The notes: generated from the letters alone by a model not told the origin. Shown: positions 16,905-25,746, counted from the stretch's first letter. The stretch: DNA of 64,000 nucleotides from Nostoc sp. FACHB-892 (GCF_014698795.1 NZ_JACJTR010000003.1:1-64000), one strand, 5' to 3'. Numbers and translations: made by a program.

Positions 16905-17603
16905 ATGCTAAAAATCTCTAACCTTAACGTTTACTACGGCGAAAGCCACATTCTCCGCAATGTAGATTTAAGCGTACCATCTGGGCAAATGATATGCCTG
17001 ATTGGACGCAATGGCGTAGGGAAATCTACATTACTTAAAACAATTATGGGTTTACTCAAACCCCGTAGCGGCACAATTAACTTAGGTGGAGAATTAATCA
17101 ACTCGAAATCTCCCGACCAAAGGGCAAAGTTGGGAATTGGTTATGTTCCCCAAGGACGAGAAATTATCCCCCGTTTGACAGTCAAAGAAAATCTGCTGCT
17201 GGGGTTGGAAGCTAGACGCAAGCCAGTAAAAAAAGCAGAAATTCCAGAGGAAGTTTTTAGCTTATTTCCGGTGTTAAAAACCATGCTTTCGCGGATGGGT
17301 GGCGATTTGAGTGGGGGACAGCAGCAACAATTAGCGATCGCACGTGCTTTAATGGGAGAGCCTCAATTACTCGTATTGGATGAACCCACTGAAGGTATTC
17401 AACCCTCCATCATCCTCGAAATTGAAGCCGCAGTCCGTCGCATCGTCGAAACCACAGGCATTTCTGTTTTATTGGTAGAGCAACATTTACACTTTGTCCG
17501 TCAGGCTGATTACTATTACGCTATGCAAAAAGGCGGTATTGTCGCCTCCGGTTCCACAGCCGAACTCAGCCAAGATGTGATTCAACGCTTTTTAGCTGTT
17601 TAA
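16905..17603 (+). CDS. urtE: Urea ABC transporter ATP-binding protein UrtE
   Basis: The second ATPase of the urea transporter (LivF-like), 232 residues. It has Walker A GRNGVGKST, the Q-loop GYVPQGREIIPRLTV, signature LSGGQQQQLAIAR and Walker B LLVLDEPTEGIQPSI, which is typical of UrtE. It is separated from urtD by 1.26 kb holding hicBA and a Uma2 gene. Its last 38 bases overlap the 3' end of the convergent gene at 17566-18306. Confidence 0.95.
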   Translation: MLKISNLNVYYGESHILRNVDLSVPSGQMICLIGRNGVGKSTLLKTIMGLLKPRSGTINLGGELINSKSPDQRAKLGIGYVPQGREIIPRLTVKENLLLGLEARRKPVKKAEIPEEVFSLFPVLKTMLSRMGGDLSGGQQQQLAIARALMGEPQLLVLDEPTEGIQPSIILEIEAAVRRIVETTGISVLLVEQHLHFVRQADYYYAMQKGGIVASGSTAELSQDVIQRFLAV

Positions 17604-18306
17604 TTTTTGATATTTCTATATCAATAGTGTCATCAGCAATCAAGTCTGCTGCTTCTTGTAAAAGCTCATGCTGTTCCTTTTGAATGGCTTCTAAGCGACT
17701 AGAAATTTCTGCTAATCTTTGTTGCTTACTTGGTTGAAAATTTTCAGGTAACAAAGCTGGCAGGTTATCAGTTGTTTTAGTATCTGTAATTTGTTGAACT
17801 GCAAAACTGCCAACTTTAGCTAAGGATAGAAAACTAACTTTAATCAAAGCCAGAAGTAATTTTATCGGGACTTGGAGTATTGACCAACTAGCTGTTTCAA
17901 TCAAGCGGACAATTGCTTTGATGATGCTCCAAAGCAAGGCAAGTGCAAACAAAAAAATCACTATACTAATAATTGGGTGGTTAGCCGCCCAACCTAGTAT
18001 TTGAACTAATCTAAAAAATATCGGGTGTTGTGTCAGCCATTCACTTACAGAAGATGTCATTGCATCTTTAACTGCGCCCGATGTTGTACTCTTAAATTTA
18101 TCAGCAGTTTGCCAAGTTTGGTCTAAGCTTGTCGTAACTGTATCAATTGCTTTATCAGTCGTTGTAGTTGCTGTTGCCTTCAAAGACTCCCCAACTTGTT
18201 GTGCTGAGTTATTTAGAGAGTTAACATTCTCACCGACAAAATCTTTCACATTTTGTAAGCGTTGCAAAACTCCGTTAGGCAAATGTATGTCTATTTGGGA
18301 TGCCAT
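17566..18306 (-). CDS. Hypothetical membrane protein coupled to cytochrome P450
   Basis: A protein of about 246 residues with an amphipathic N-terminal region rich in T, S and Q, two or three central membrane helices (HPIISIVIFLFALALLW and the following segments) and a C-terminal coiled coil (RLAEISSRLEAIQKEQHELLQEA). The function is unknown. An in-frame GTG at 18318 overlaps the P450 stop codon as GTGA and would allow translational coupling; the ATG at 18306 is the more conventional start. The 3' end runs antiparallel into urtE for 38 bases. Confidence 0.7.
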   Translation of the reverse strand: MASQIDIHLPNGVLQRLQNVKDFVGENVNSLNNSAQQVGESLKATATTTTDKAIDTVTTSLDQTWQTADKFKSTTSGAVKDAMTSSVSEWLTQHPIFFRLVQILGWAANHPIISIVIFLFALALLWSIIKAIVRLIETASWSILQVPIKLLLALIKVSFLSLAKVGSFAVQQITDTKTTDNLPALLPENFQPSKQQRLAEISSRLEAIQKEQHELLQEAADLIADDTIDIEISKIKQLKSVESHLG

Positions 18307-18314
18307 AAAATATT

Positions 18315-19628
18315 TCACCGAGGTTGAAATCTAACCCGCAACCCATCTTTAGGGCGATTAGTGGGAACCGTAACTACCTCTAAACTTTGATTGGGTAATA
18401 TCTCCCAATGATAATTGCGTAAAAGATGAGCAGCAACAATCTTCATTTCCATTTTCGCAAAAGCTATACCAATACAGATGCGTGGCCCACCACCGAAACC
18501 AACTAAACTAAAAGGATACTTTTTGTGTTCTTGGCGCTCTTGACTGAAACGCTCTGGATCAAAACGCTCTGGTTCAAGGTAGATTTCCTTTAGGCTATGA
18601 GTTATCACAATTGAATAAAGCAAGCGCCAACCAGCAGGAACGTGATAACCTTTAAACTCAAAGTCTTTAATTACACCACGAAAACCACCTCCGACAGGTT
18701 GATGCAATCTTTCAACTTCCCACAAAACCTGCTCTAAATAGGGCATTTTACCCAATTGCTCTAAATCCAAATCACCTTTACTAGCAAGTTGCAATTGTTC
18801 AACTCTTGCTTTTTCGAGTACTTCTGGATGACGGGCTAACTCTGTACACAACCAAGTCAGCATCGAAGTAGTCGTTTCATGTCCAGCAAAGAGTAACAGC
18901 ACCGCTTGGGCAATGATTTCTTTTTCACTTAAACTATTACCATCTTCATCTTTAGCTTGGATTAACAAGCTGATGGTATCTTTGGTTGGGTTTTGCTGAC
19001 GTTCTCTAACAACTTGAGTTAGATGGTCTAAAATCTGATCACGAGCTGCTATAGCTTTACCAAATGTAGTAAATGGTAATGGCAACGGATTAATAGCAAA
19101 CAGCCCATTACTCAAGGTTGTAAACAACTGGCTGAGGCGCATACCTTCAGCCCCAGGACGCGTACCCAACAACAATTGACTAGCAATATCAAATGTCAGC
19201 TGTTTAAACTCTTGAAACCAGGTAAACTCCTGTTTTTTCTCCCACTTTTGGAGATGGCCGCGCGTAATATCTTCCATTGTGGAGACATAATTCGTCAATG
19301 CTGGGCCATGCAATGCTGGCATCATCAAGCGGCGGTTTCTGCGGTGTTCCTCTCCATCTTGCACAAAAAGCGATTCACCCAGTAATGTCTTGAAATTATC
19401 AGGCCATCCCTCGCGCCAAGAAAAATTCTCCATGTGGGTTGACAAAACAAACTCTAATGCCTCCGGCCCTGCCATTACCACAGTTGGTCTGCCAAGAAGA
19501 TGGGTTTTGTAGATAGAACCATACTGGCGATAGCGCTTTTTGGCAAAATCGCGGTCGAAAACAAAGGAGAGTGTTTCACCTAATACAGGTATACCAAAGC
19601 TTCCTGGAGGGATTTGATTACTTTTCAT
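18315..19628 (-). CDS. Cytochrome P450 (CYP120-like)
   Basis: A 437-residue haem-thiolate monooxygenase. The I-helix oxygen-binding motif is FAGHETTTSM, the ExxR pair is in EVERLHQP, and the haem loop is FGGGPRICIG with the axial cysteine, followed by AKMEMKI. The N-terminus IPPGSFGIPVLGETLSFV and overall layout resemble cyanobacterial CYP120 enzymes, of which the Synechocystis member acts on retinoids; substrate transfer is inference. The protein lacks a membrane anchor. The downstream membrane protein gene overlaps or directly follows its stop. Confidence 0.92.
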   Translation of the reverse strand: MKSNQIPPGSFGIPVLGETLSFVFDRDFAKKRYRQYGSIYKTHLLGRPTVVMAGPEALEFVLSTHMENFSWREGWPDNFKTLLGESLFVQDGEEHRRNRRLMMPALHGPALTNYVSTMEDITRGHLQKWEKKQEFTWFQEFKQLTFDIASQLLLGTRPGAEGMRLSQLFTTLSNGLFAINPLPLPFTTFGKAIAARDQILDHLTQVVRERQQNPTKDTISLLIQAKDEDGNSLSEKEIIAQAVLLLFAGHETTTSMLTWLCTELARHPEVLEKARVEQLQLASKGDLDLEQLGKMPYLEQVLWEVERLHQPVGGGFRGVIKDFEFKGYHVPAGWRLLYSIVITHSLKEIYLEPERFDPERFSQERQEHKKYPFSLVGFGGGPRICIGIAFAKMEMKIVAAHLLRNYHWEILPNQSLEVVTVPTNRPKDGLRVRFQPR

Positions 19629-19806
19629 CTCTAGTTTAAAAACTACCTATTGGCAGAAATACAATAATATTTATTGTGTCTGAGCAATCCGGGTATCCAC
19701 AATCTACATCAAAATATTCCTGATGGAAGAAGAAAGATAAGTTTAATTCTTCTACTCTAAACTAGGAAACTGACAATTCTAGTCGCGTCGGTTGCTAAAA
19801 AACTGT

Positions 19807-20484
19807 ATGCGAATCTTACTGGTAGAAGATGACTCAGAACAATTAGAGCCATTACAGAGTCTCCTCTTGGAAGCTGGATACATTGTAGATGGCGTTGAAG
19901 ATGGAGAAACTGCACAGTGGCTATTGTCCAAAAAAGATTATGATTTGTTGATTTTGGACTGGATGTTGCCCACAATTAGCGGGTTAAGTCTTTGTCATCA
20001 GTATCGACTTCTTGGCAAAACTATACCTGTGTTAATGCTCACTGCTAAGGATACCACGCCAGATAAAGTCATGGCCTTAGATGCAGGAGCGGATGATTAT
20101 CTAGTAAAACCTGCTGATTTAGTGGAATTCTTGGCGCGGGTACGTGCTTTAGGGAGGCGATCGCCTCAATGGGTAGGAGATATTCTCCAGGTTGCAGATT
20201 TACAACTGCATCTAAGTAATTTGACTATTGAACGCAATCAGGTAAGTGTGGAATTATCCCCGCGCGAAGCTCAATTGTTAGAGTATTTAATGCGTCACCG
20301 TAATCAAATATTAACCCGCGAACAGATTGAAGATGCATTGTGGCAATGGGGTTCGGAACCAGAAAGTAACGCATTAACTGTACTAGTACGCAAGTTACGT
20401 CATCGCTTGCAGTTAGTTGGTGCGGCAGATTGGGTTAAAACAGTTTATGGTATGGGTTACAGTCTCAAAGCACCAGATAATTAA
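19807..20484 (+). CDS. OmpR/PhoB-type response regulator
   Basis: A two-domain regulator of 225 residues from the ATG at 19807 (a TTG at 19792 would add five). The receiver has the acidic pair Glu7/Asp8, phosphoacceptor Asp51 (LLILDWMLP), the conserved Thr79 and Lys101 (VKP). The C-terminal winged helix has LSPREAQLLEYLMRHRNQILTREQIEDALW and ends with the VKTVYGMGYSLK wing. Such regulators bind direct repeats about 11 bp apart. A histidine kinase is encoded 1 kb downstream on the same strand, and four matching repeat pairs lie at 22.8-31.2 kb. Confidence 0.93.
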   Translation: MRILLVEDDSEQLEPLQSLLLEAGYIVDGVEDGETAQWLLSKKDYDLLILDWMLPTISGLSLCHQYRLLGKTIPVLMLTAKDTTPDKVMALDAGADDYLVKPADLVEFLARVRALGRRSPQWVGDILQVADLQLHLSNLTIERNQVSVELSPREAQLLEYLMRHRNQILTREQIEDALWQWGSEPESNALTVLVRKLRHRLQLVGAADWVKTVYGMGYSLKAPDN

Positions 20485-20539
20485 AATAATTCGTAATCAA
20501 TTTGGAATCAGCTTTTTGGACAAACAGTTGAATAAGGTG

Positions 20540-21145
20540 CTAATTTTTTATCCGATAGCTGACTAACATTCTGGCATTTTCACGAGAAAGCCCCAATTCT
20601 TGAATCATTATGGCTTTTATTTCGCTTAATTCTGTAACTGGAAACTCAAATTCTAAACTTTTCAGTATGGAGTTAGCAGTATTAACTTCAACTTTTGTAA
20701 ATCCCGGTTTTTTTTGAATTTCAGCCAGAATTCCTAGTACTTGAACTGTAGACCGCACTTGCATTTTTGTATTAGTTTGCAGAGTTTTTATCTCATTAGA
20801 CAGCCCCAATTCTTGAGTAATCATAGCTTTGACTTTGCTTAATTCTGTAGCTGGAACCTTAAATATTAACTTTTTAAGTACAGAGTTTTCTATACTAAGT
20901 TCAACTTCGGTAAAGTCCTGCTCTTTTTCAATTTCGGCTGCGGTTATTACCACATTAGCTGCTAGTCGTATTTTGACTGTCTCTATATTAGATTGCAGCT
21001 TTTCTACTGTAGAGTAAGAACGGCTCAACAAGAGGTTAGTCAATGATTCACCACCAACTCCAAAAGCAATTAAAAGCAATGGAAAAGGTAATAAATATTC
21101 TAACTTTAAATAATGCAGTTTTTCTAACAAGTAGGACAAAGACAT
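20540..21145 (-). CDS. Membrane-anchored protein with an internal duplication
   Basis: A 201-residue protein, function not recognised. One hydrophobic segment lies near the N-terminus (residues about 15-35). Two similar repeats follow: each has an IxxEIEK/QKxxxFTxVExxxxNSxLKxLxFxxPxTELSxxKAxxxQELGLS pattern, the first around residues 70-122, the second around 138-192. The duplication has no obvious domain match. The gene interrupts the regulator/kinase pair on the opposite strand, which may mean it was inserted between them or that it is controlled by them. Confidence 0.65.
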   Translation of the reverse strand: MSLSYLLEKLHYLKLEYLLPFPLLLIAFGVGGESLTNLLLSRSYSTVEKLQSNIETVKIRLAANVVITAAEIEKEQDFTEVELSIENSVLKKLIFKVPATELSKVKAMITQELGLSNEIKTLQTNTKMQVRSTVQVLGILAEIQKKPGFTKVEVNTANSILKSLEFEFPVTELSEIKAIMIQELGLSRENARMLVSYRIKN

Positions 21146-21496
21146 ATAGTAATAAACTTAGTTTCACAGCTAGCAGCTAGTACCGCTACGCAAAAGTAAA
21201 AATTCAAAAAGCCTATTATATAAGCTTTTGATTCATTCTAAATGATTGTGCTATTTCAGGCGTACTGTACTAAATAAAAATTTCAATAAACATCGTACTA
21301 AAACTATCTTTTAAAGACTTTTTCACACTTACACTTAATTTACAATCTCACCTACGAAAGATATGGTGATAGACCTAGCTTTTCTCTATAGGTAGTAAAA
21401 TAAACAATAATTGTCATAAATACTTTCACAAATGCGCTATACCAAGACGTTAGCTATATCTATATCTGTGTAGTATAAGTCTGTTGTCTAAGTTTC
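21146..21496. other. AT-rich intergenic region upstream of the histidine kinase
   Basis: A 351-base divergent spacer between the repeat protein and the histidine kinase gene. I see no gene, no clear promoter and no full copy of the 11-bp repeat operator; a lone TTCACA near 21424 is not paired. Confidence 0.4.
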
Positions 21497-22774
21497 ATGT
21501 TTTACCGTAGTCGCAGCAATTTAGCCCTGTGGTTTACTCTAACGATGGGGAGCATTTTGGTCGTTTTTGCAGGGGTACTTTACTACCAAGCGGTATTAAA
21601 CGAACTGGGGAATCTTGATCGCTTACTCTATAAAAAATCTAGAGTCATGGCGGTGAATGCGAAGTACGATCTGCGTAATAAGCAGCTTGACTTAGAGAAT
21701 GTGCCGCTTTTAGGGAGTAACGTAGCACCATTGGGTACTGAACTAGTATATGCGCGTTGGTATGATACCAAAGGGCAATTGGTGCAATTTTTCGGTATTA
21801 TTCCAAGGGCACAAGTTACAGCAATTCCGGGATATCAGACTCTCAAGACTACGCTTTACTCCTCAAAAGAAATACCCCCTGCAATCTGGCTCCGTCAGTT
21901 AACGTTGCCCGTCTACCAAAATAGTTCGTTAATCGGTTATCTGCAAATTGCAACACCTCTAGTATCGGTACAAAATGATCTGGCTCGGTTACGGCTGGTT
22001 TTGCTTTTGACAGTACCAGCAACTTTAGGGGTAATCGGTCTAGCTGGTTGGTGTTTGGGGGGTATAGCAATGCAGCCAATTCATGACAGCTACGAGCAGC
22101 TACAACGCTTCACAGCTGATGCTTCCCATGAATTGCGATCGCCTTTGTCGGCGATTACTAGCAATGCCCAATACGGATTAATTTCTCAATCTACTGATAT
22201 TGAGGCACAGCGTCAGCGCTTTGGCAAAATTTTCGATGTTGCTAAGTCAATGAATAATCTGGTGAATAATCTGCTATTTTTGGCACGTCACGCAGGTCGA
22301 TTATCTCCTGAATCTTTGCAAGAAGTGAACTTGAAAAGCGAGCTTGTGCAAATAGCAGATGAATATGCAACACAAGAAGCTGTACAACATCTGAATCTCA
22401 CTTATACTTTTCCAACTACCAGTGTGATTGTACTGGGTGATGCCAACTTGCTAGAACAAGCAGTAGTTAATTTGCTCAGTAATGCCTTTAAATATACTCC
22501 TGCTGGCGGTCAAGTTCAGTTGCGGCTGTTTACCCAGTCATATTGGGCTGTAATTGAAGTTATAGACAATGGCATCGGTATCCCCGAAGCTGATTTGCCG
22601 CATATTTTTGAGCGGTTTTATCGGGTGGATAAGAAGCGATCGCGTAAAACTGGTGGATATGGTTTAGGGTTATCTATTGTCCAACAAATCGTTTCTGCAC
22701 ATAGTGGTCATCTTAGTGTCAAAAGTGTAGTCGATAAGGGGTCAACTTTTCAAATTTTTTTGCCGATCAAATAG
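21497..22774 (+). CDS. Membrane sensor histidine kinase
   Basis: A 425-residue kinase with one N-terminal transmembrane helix (about 12-31), a periplasmic sensor region of about 130 residues and a second helix (about 166-190). A HisKA domain with FTADASHELRSPLSAI (phosphorylated His211) follows, then a HATPase domain with N-box NLLSNAFKYTPAGG, G1 DNGIGIP, F-box FERFYR and G2 GGYGLGLSI. A HAMP domain is not obvious between TM2 and HisKA. It is the likely partner of the response regulator at 19807. The signal is unknown; downstream targets suggest envelope or ion stress. Confidence 0.92.
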   Translation: MFYRSRSNLALWFTLTMGSILVVFAGVLYYQAVLNELGNLDRLLYKKSRVMAVNAKYDLRNKQLDLENVPLLGSNVAPLGTELVYARWYDTKGQLVQFFGIIPRAQVTAIPGYQTLKTTLYSSKEIPPAIWLRQLTLPVYQNSSLIGYLQIATPLVSVQNDLARLRLVLLLTVPATLGVIGLAGWCLGGIAMQPIHDSYEQLQRFTADASHELRSPLSAITSNAQYGLISQSTDIEAQRQRFGKIFDVAKSMNNLVNNLLFLARHAGRLSPESLQEVNLKSELVQIADEYATQEAVQHLNLTYTFPTTSVIVLGDANLLEQAVVNLLSNAFKYTPAGGQVQLRLFTQSYWAVIEVIDNGIGIPEADLPHIFERFYRVDKKRSRKTGGYGLGLSIVQQIVSAHSGHLSVKSVVDKGSTFQIFLPIK

Positions 22775-22791
22775 CCGCAATAGTTGGTGCT

Positions 22792-22823
22792 GTCACTTTC
22801 TGTTCACATTTGTTGGCAATACT
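22792..22823 (+). promoter_or_regulatory. 11-bp direct repeat operator, copy 1
   Basis: TCACTTTC (22793-22800) and TCACATTT (22804-22811) are tandem half-sites 11 bases apart, followed by GTTGGCAATACT. The site lies 91 bases before the holin-like gene. The same arrangement recurs at 24811, 26552 and, on the minus strand, at 31234. The trailing AATACT may be the -10 box, placing the half-sites near -35 as for an OmpR-type activator. Confidence 0.6.
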
Positions 22824-22913
22824 GATTGGCAATACTGAACACACCTAAAGAATGACTTTACAATCTTTAATGACAACTGGTATAAAACTTTGACCAGGGA
22901 CAATATTTGAAGA

Positions 22914-23267
22914 ATGTTAATAGTAAACTTCTTACTAACTTGGCTAGTTGGCGCTCTATCGCTATTAGTTACAGCCTATTTTGTACCAGGCTTTGAGTTT
23001 AACGCTTTTAGCACAGCCGCAATTGCCGCATTGATTTTAGGGTTAGTCAATGCAATTGTTAGACCTTTTTTGGTGATTTTAACCTTTCCCCTTACCATTA
23101 TCACGCTAGGCTTGTTTCTTTTTGTTGTTAATGCATTAATGCTTTGGCTGGTAGGATTCCTCGTTCCTGGTTTTATTGTTGCTGGTTTCTTACCTGCATT
23201 GTTAGCTTCAGTTGTTCTGACGATTGTTTCTACAGTGCTGGGATTTTTAGTTAGAAATGTAACTTAA
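22914..23267 (+). CDS. Phage holin family IV-type membrane protein
   Basis: A 117-residue protein with four hydrophobic helices and the PF04020 pattern: LLTWLVGALSLLVTAYFVPG, then GLVNAIVRPFLVILTFPLTIITLGLF and NALMLWLVGFLVPGF. Despite the family name most members are chromosomal membrane proteins of unknown role, often stress-linked. It is the first gene of a likely operon with the MgtE remnant and BrkB gene, behind operator copy 1. Confidence 0.85.
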   Translation: MLIVNFLLTWLVGALSLLVTAYFVPGFEFNAFSTAAIAALILGLVNAIVRPFLVILTFPLTIITLGLFLFVVNALMLWLVGFLVPGFIVAGFLPALLASVVLTIVSTVLGFLVRNVT

Positions 23268-23287
23268 GATTACTGGGGTAAATTATT

Positions 23288-23295
23288 AAGGAGGT
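23288..23295 (+). promoter_or_regulatory. Strong Shine-Dalgarno deciding the TTG start at 23300
   Basis: AAGGAGGT is a perfect anti-16S match, ending four bases before a TTG codon. It fixes the start of the MgtE remnant gene despite the rare start codon. This strength is unusual for the window. Confidence 0.75.
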
Positions 23296-23299
23296 ATCT

Positions 23300-23608
23300 T
23301 TGGCTGAGAATCGACCTTCTTCACGGCGACAGAGTCTGTCCCGACAAGAACTTGTAGAATTAGTGCGATCGCAACTTGAAGCATTACTACAACAAGATAA
23401 CTTGCAGGGAGTGAAAGCTCTGTTAGTACCTGTACAACCTGTAAATATTGCCCAAGCTATTGAAGATTTGCCAAAAGCTATGCAGTTTTTATTTGGTTCA
23501 CTCGGCTTATATCCAGCCTTAATGTCAGCCCCATTTATTACTACTGCGGTAGATGTTTTAGGAGTGTTTGTTTATCTAATGATAGCAAGGGTGATTTTAC
23601 AAATATGA
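23300..23608 (+). CDS. MgtE magnesium transporter remnant with large internal deletion
   Basis: A 102-residue protein that looks like two ends of MgtE fused. Residues 14-62 (LSRQELVELVRSQLEALLQQDNL onwards to DLPKAMQ) match the MgtE N-terminal domain start. Residues 63-102 (FGSLGLYPALMSAPFITTAVDVLG and the last helix) match the final transmembrane hairpin, including the Asp of the TTxxDxxG ion-pathway motif. The CBS domains and most helices are absent. The DP motif before ALMSAPF reads YP. It could be a pseudogene or a translated mini-protein; the perfect ribosome binding site favours expression. Confidence 0.7.
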   Translation: MAENRPSSRRQSLSRQELVELVRSQLEALLQQDNLQGVKALLVPVQPVNIAQAIEDLPKAMQFLFGSLGLYPALMSAPFITTAVDVLGVFVYLMIARVILQI

Positions 23609-23636
23609 GTAGGCTGCCAACCAAACAATTTTTATT

Positions 23637-24590
23637 ATGCGGTTAAGACAAGTTTGGAGACTCTTAAAAGAAACGTTTTCAGAGTCGCAAGTTAACGAAG
23701 TATCTCTTTTAGCATCATCCTTAGCTTATTACACAGTATTTTCTATCGCACCTTTAATGGTGATTATTATCACAATCCTTGGCGCAATTTATGGAGAAGC
23801 CACAGCCCAACAACAGATTGTTGACCAAATGACAGAAATAGTTGGTGAACAAGGCGCAGAATTACTTGCCACTGCGATCGCAAATTTAAGACAAGATGCT
23901 AGGGGGGGATTGTTACAACTAATTTTTACTATTGGCTTTCTCATTTTTGGTGCTTCTGGAGTTTTTGCCCAAATTCAGTATGCGATCAATAAAATTTGGG
24001 AAGTAAAACCAGAACCCAAACGGCAAATCTTTCATTTTTTGCGGAAACGGGTTTTATCTTTTGCAATGGTTTTAGTCATTGCTTTTTTACTATTTGTTTC
24101 TTATGTAGTCAGAAACGTTTTATTCGTTACAGTTAATTATTTAAGCGATTTATTACCTGGATTAAGTTCTCTGTGGCAAATTCTCAGCTTTTTACTTTCA
24201 TTTAGTATTTTAACATTTCTATTTGCTGCAATATATACCATTTTACCTGATGCTCAAGTTGCATGGCGCTCTGCTGGAGTGGGTGCAGCAATTACCACCA
24301 TCTTATTTATGATTGGTCAGTTTTTCTTTGGGTTATTTCTTAGCCAAACCGACATTGGTTCTGCCTATGGTGTCGCTGGCTCATTCGTAATTATTACTAC
24401 ATGGATTTATTACGCCGCTCATATCTTATTTCTAGGAGCAGAGTTTACTAAAAACTACGCCAAAATGCACGGCTCTCCTATTATCCCAGAAGAATATGCT
24501 ATACATACTTCCGGCAAAAATAAAAACGAATCTCAAGAACCTAATTCAGATAGACATAATAATCAAAGCAGACCCAAGCGTTATCGATAA
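23637..24590 (+). CDS. YihY/BrkB family inner-membrane protein
   Basis: A 317-residue integral membrane protein of the YihY (formerly RNase BN) family. It has about six helices and the family blocks LASSLAYYTVFSIAPLMVIII, GFLIFGASGVFAQIQYAINKIWEV, FLFAAIYTILPD and GSAYGVAGSFVIITTWIYYAAHILFLGAEFTK. The C-terminal tail is polar. The exact function is unknown; relatives affect envelope properties. The gene begins 28 bases after the MgtE remnant stop. Confidence 0.9.
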   Translation: MRLRQVWRLLKETFSESQVNEVSLLASSLAYYTVFSIAPLMVIIITILGAIYGEATAQQQIVDQMTEIVGEQGAELLATAIANLRQDARGGLLQLIFTIGFLIFGASGVFAQIQYAINKIWEVKPEPKRQIFHFLRKRVLSFAMVLVIAFLLFVSYVVRNVLFVTVNYLSDLLPGLSSLWQILSFLLSFSILTFLFAAIYTILPDAQVAWRSAGVGAAITTILFMIGQFFFGLFLSQTDIGSAYGVAGSFVIITTWIYYAAHILFLGAEFTKNYAKMHGSPIIPEEYAIHTSGKNKNESQEPNSDRHNNQSRPKRYR

Positions 24591-24810
24591 AAGTTTTATG
24601 TTGCACAAATTAAATTATAAATTAACTATCAAAAGGTTTAATTTAACTCGTAAGTAAATTTATATCTAAAGGATTAATATATTTGCCGTGTCCAAATACT
24701 GGACTTCTATAAAGAGTAGTAGTCTAACTTTTAACTATGTTTTTTAATTGAGTAAATTCATCAAAAAATAAAATAATTTCAACCAAATTACTAGCAAAGA
24801 TTTAATATCT

Positions 24811-24842
24811 GTCACTTTCTCTTCACATTTGTTGCTAATACT
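24811..24842 (+). promoter_or_regulatory. 11-bp direct repeat operator, copy 2
   Basis: TCACTTTC (24812-24819) and TCACATTT (24823-24830), 11 bases apart, followed by GTTGCTAATACT. It ends 32 bases before the start of the exported protein gene, which places TAATAC as a plausible -10 box with transcription starting near 24848. Confidence 0.6.
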
Positions 24843-24874
24843 AGAAACAAGAAGATAAAAAGGAAGGAATATTT

Positions 24875-25534
24875 ATGATTACAACTCTTTTCCAGCGCAC
24901 TTCTATTCTACTAGCGTGTGCTACTGTAGCTATTATTGGTAGTACTTTACCAGCTAGTGCTGAAAATACACACTTTCCTTCGGCTAATACTCTTACAAAT
25001 CAGGCAGAACAAGTAAGTGAAACTCCTGCTACTAATCTTAATTCTGCATCTGACTTGATTATAGAATCAACACAACCTTCCTCAGCCATTCAATCTGAGC
25101 AGGTTGCTCAAACTTTTGAGCCTGGTAGAGCCACCCGTTCTGGTTCTAGCTATTTTGGTGTTGCTGGTAATATTGGTATAAGTGGCAATACACGAGTAGG
25201 TGAAAGTTCATTTGCTGTAATTAGCAAAATCGGGCTTACACGAAATCTATCTTTTCGTCCTGCGGCTTTAGTTGGAGATAATACAGTTTTTCTCGTGCCG
25301 CTCACTGTAGATTTCCCCCAAGAAAATTTGGAAATCACTCAACTGAATGTAGCGCCTTATATTGGTGGTGGTATTGCAGTTTCTACAGGTAGAGATAGCA
25401 CTGTGGGCGCATTGATTTCTGGCGGTGTAGATGTTCCCCTATCCCCACAGGTTACAGCAACGGGTGGCGTGAATATTAGTTTTATTGATGAAACTGATGT
25501 AGGAATTTTACTAGGTGTTGGCTACAACTTCTAA
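24875..25534 (+). CDS. Exported outer-membrane-like protein
   Basis: A 219-residue protein with a clear signal peptide (TTLFQRTSILLACATVAIIGSTLPASA, cleavage after ASA). A low-complexity S/T/Q/E-rich linker follows (residues 30-85), then a C-terminal region of alternating hydrophobic beta strands (YFGVAGNIGISG, FAVISKIGLT, AALVGDNTVFLVPLTVDF) ending in LLGVGYNF. The terminal aromatic residue is typical of outer-membrane beta-barrels. The function is unknown. A good GGAAGG ribosome site precedes it, and operator copy 2 lies directly upstream. Confidence 0.75.
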   Translation: MITTLFQRTSILLACATVAIIGSTLPASAENTHFPSANTLTNQAEQVSETPATNLNSASDLIIESTQPSSAIQSEQVAQTFEPGRATRSGSSYFGVAGNIGISGNTRVGESSFAVISKIGLTRNLSFRPAALVGDNTVFLVPLTVDFPQENLEITQLNVAPYIGGGIAVSTGRDSTVGALISGGVDVPLSPQVTATGGVNISFIDETDVGILLGVGYNF

Positions 25535-25630
25535 ATATTTTCAAGTCGCAATTATCAGAAAAAAACTGTGGTTCCTCTGCGCGATAACAACCCGACAACA
25601 ATTACCCCGTATGTTACCTACGGATTAATT

Positions 25631-25746
25631 CAGGACTTACGCACTCAGATCCCCCAACCCCCTTAAAAAGGGGGCTTTAGAAGTTCCCCCCTTTTTAAGG
25701 GGGGCTAGGGGGGATCTAGGTTTCAGGCTTCAGTGCGTAAGTCCTA
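25631..25746. mobile_element. 116-bp MITE in the rhomboid gene with 5-bp target duplication
   Basis: Terminal inverted repeats AGGACTTACGCACT (25632-25645) and AGTGCGTAAGTCCT (25732-25745) bound a non-coding core containing a CCCCCTTAAAAAGGGGG palindrome. TAATT occurs on both sides (25626-25630 and 25747-25751). Removing the element and one TAATT restores an open frame reading YGLIVTNILIF, a direct proof of insertion. Confidence 0.9.

Noticed and set aside
22792..22823. Reading the 11-bp repeats as the HLR1 motif of RpaB
   Set aside because: HLR1 is built on TTACA-type half-sites. All four sites here have TCAC half-sites with an 11-base period and a neighbouring cognate-looking regulator, so a separate motif is more likely.
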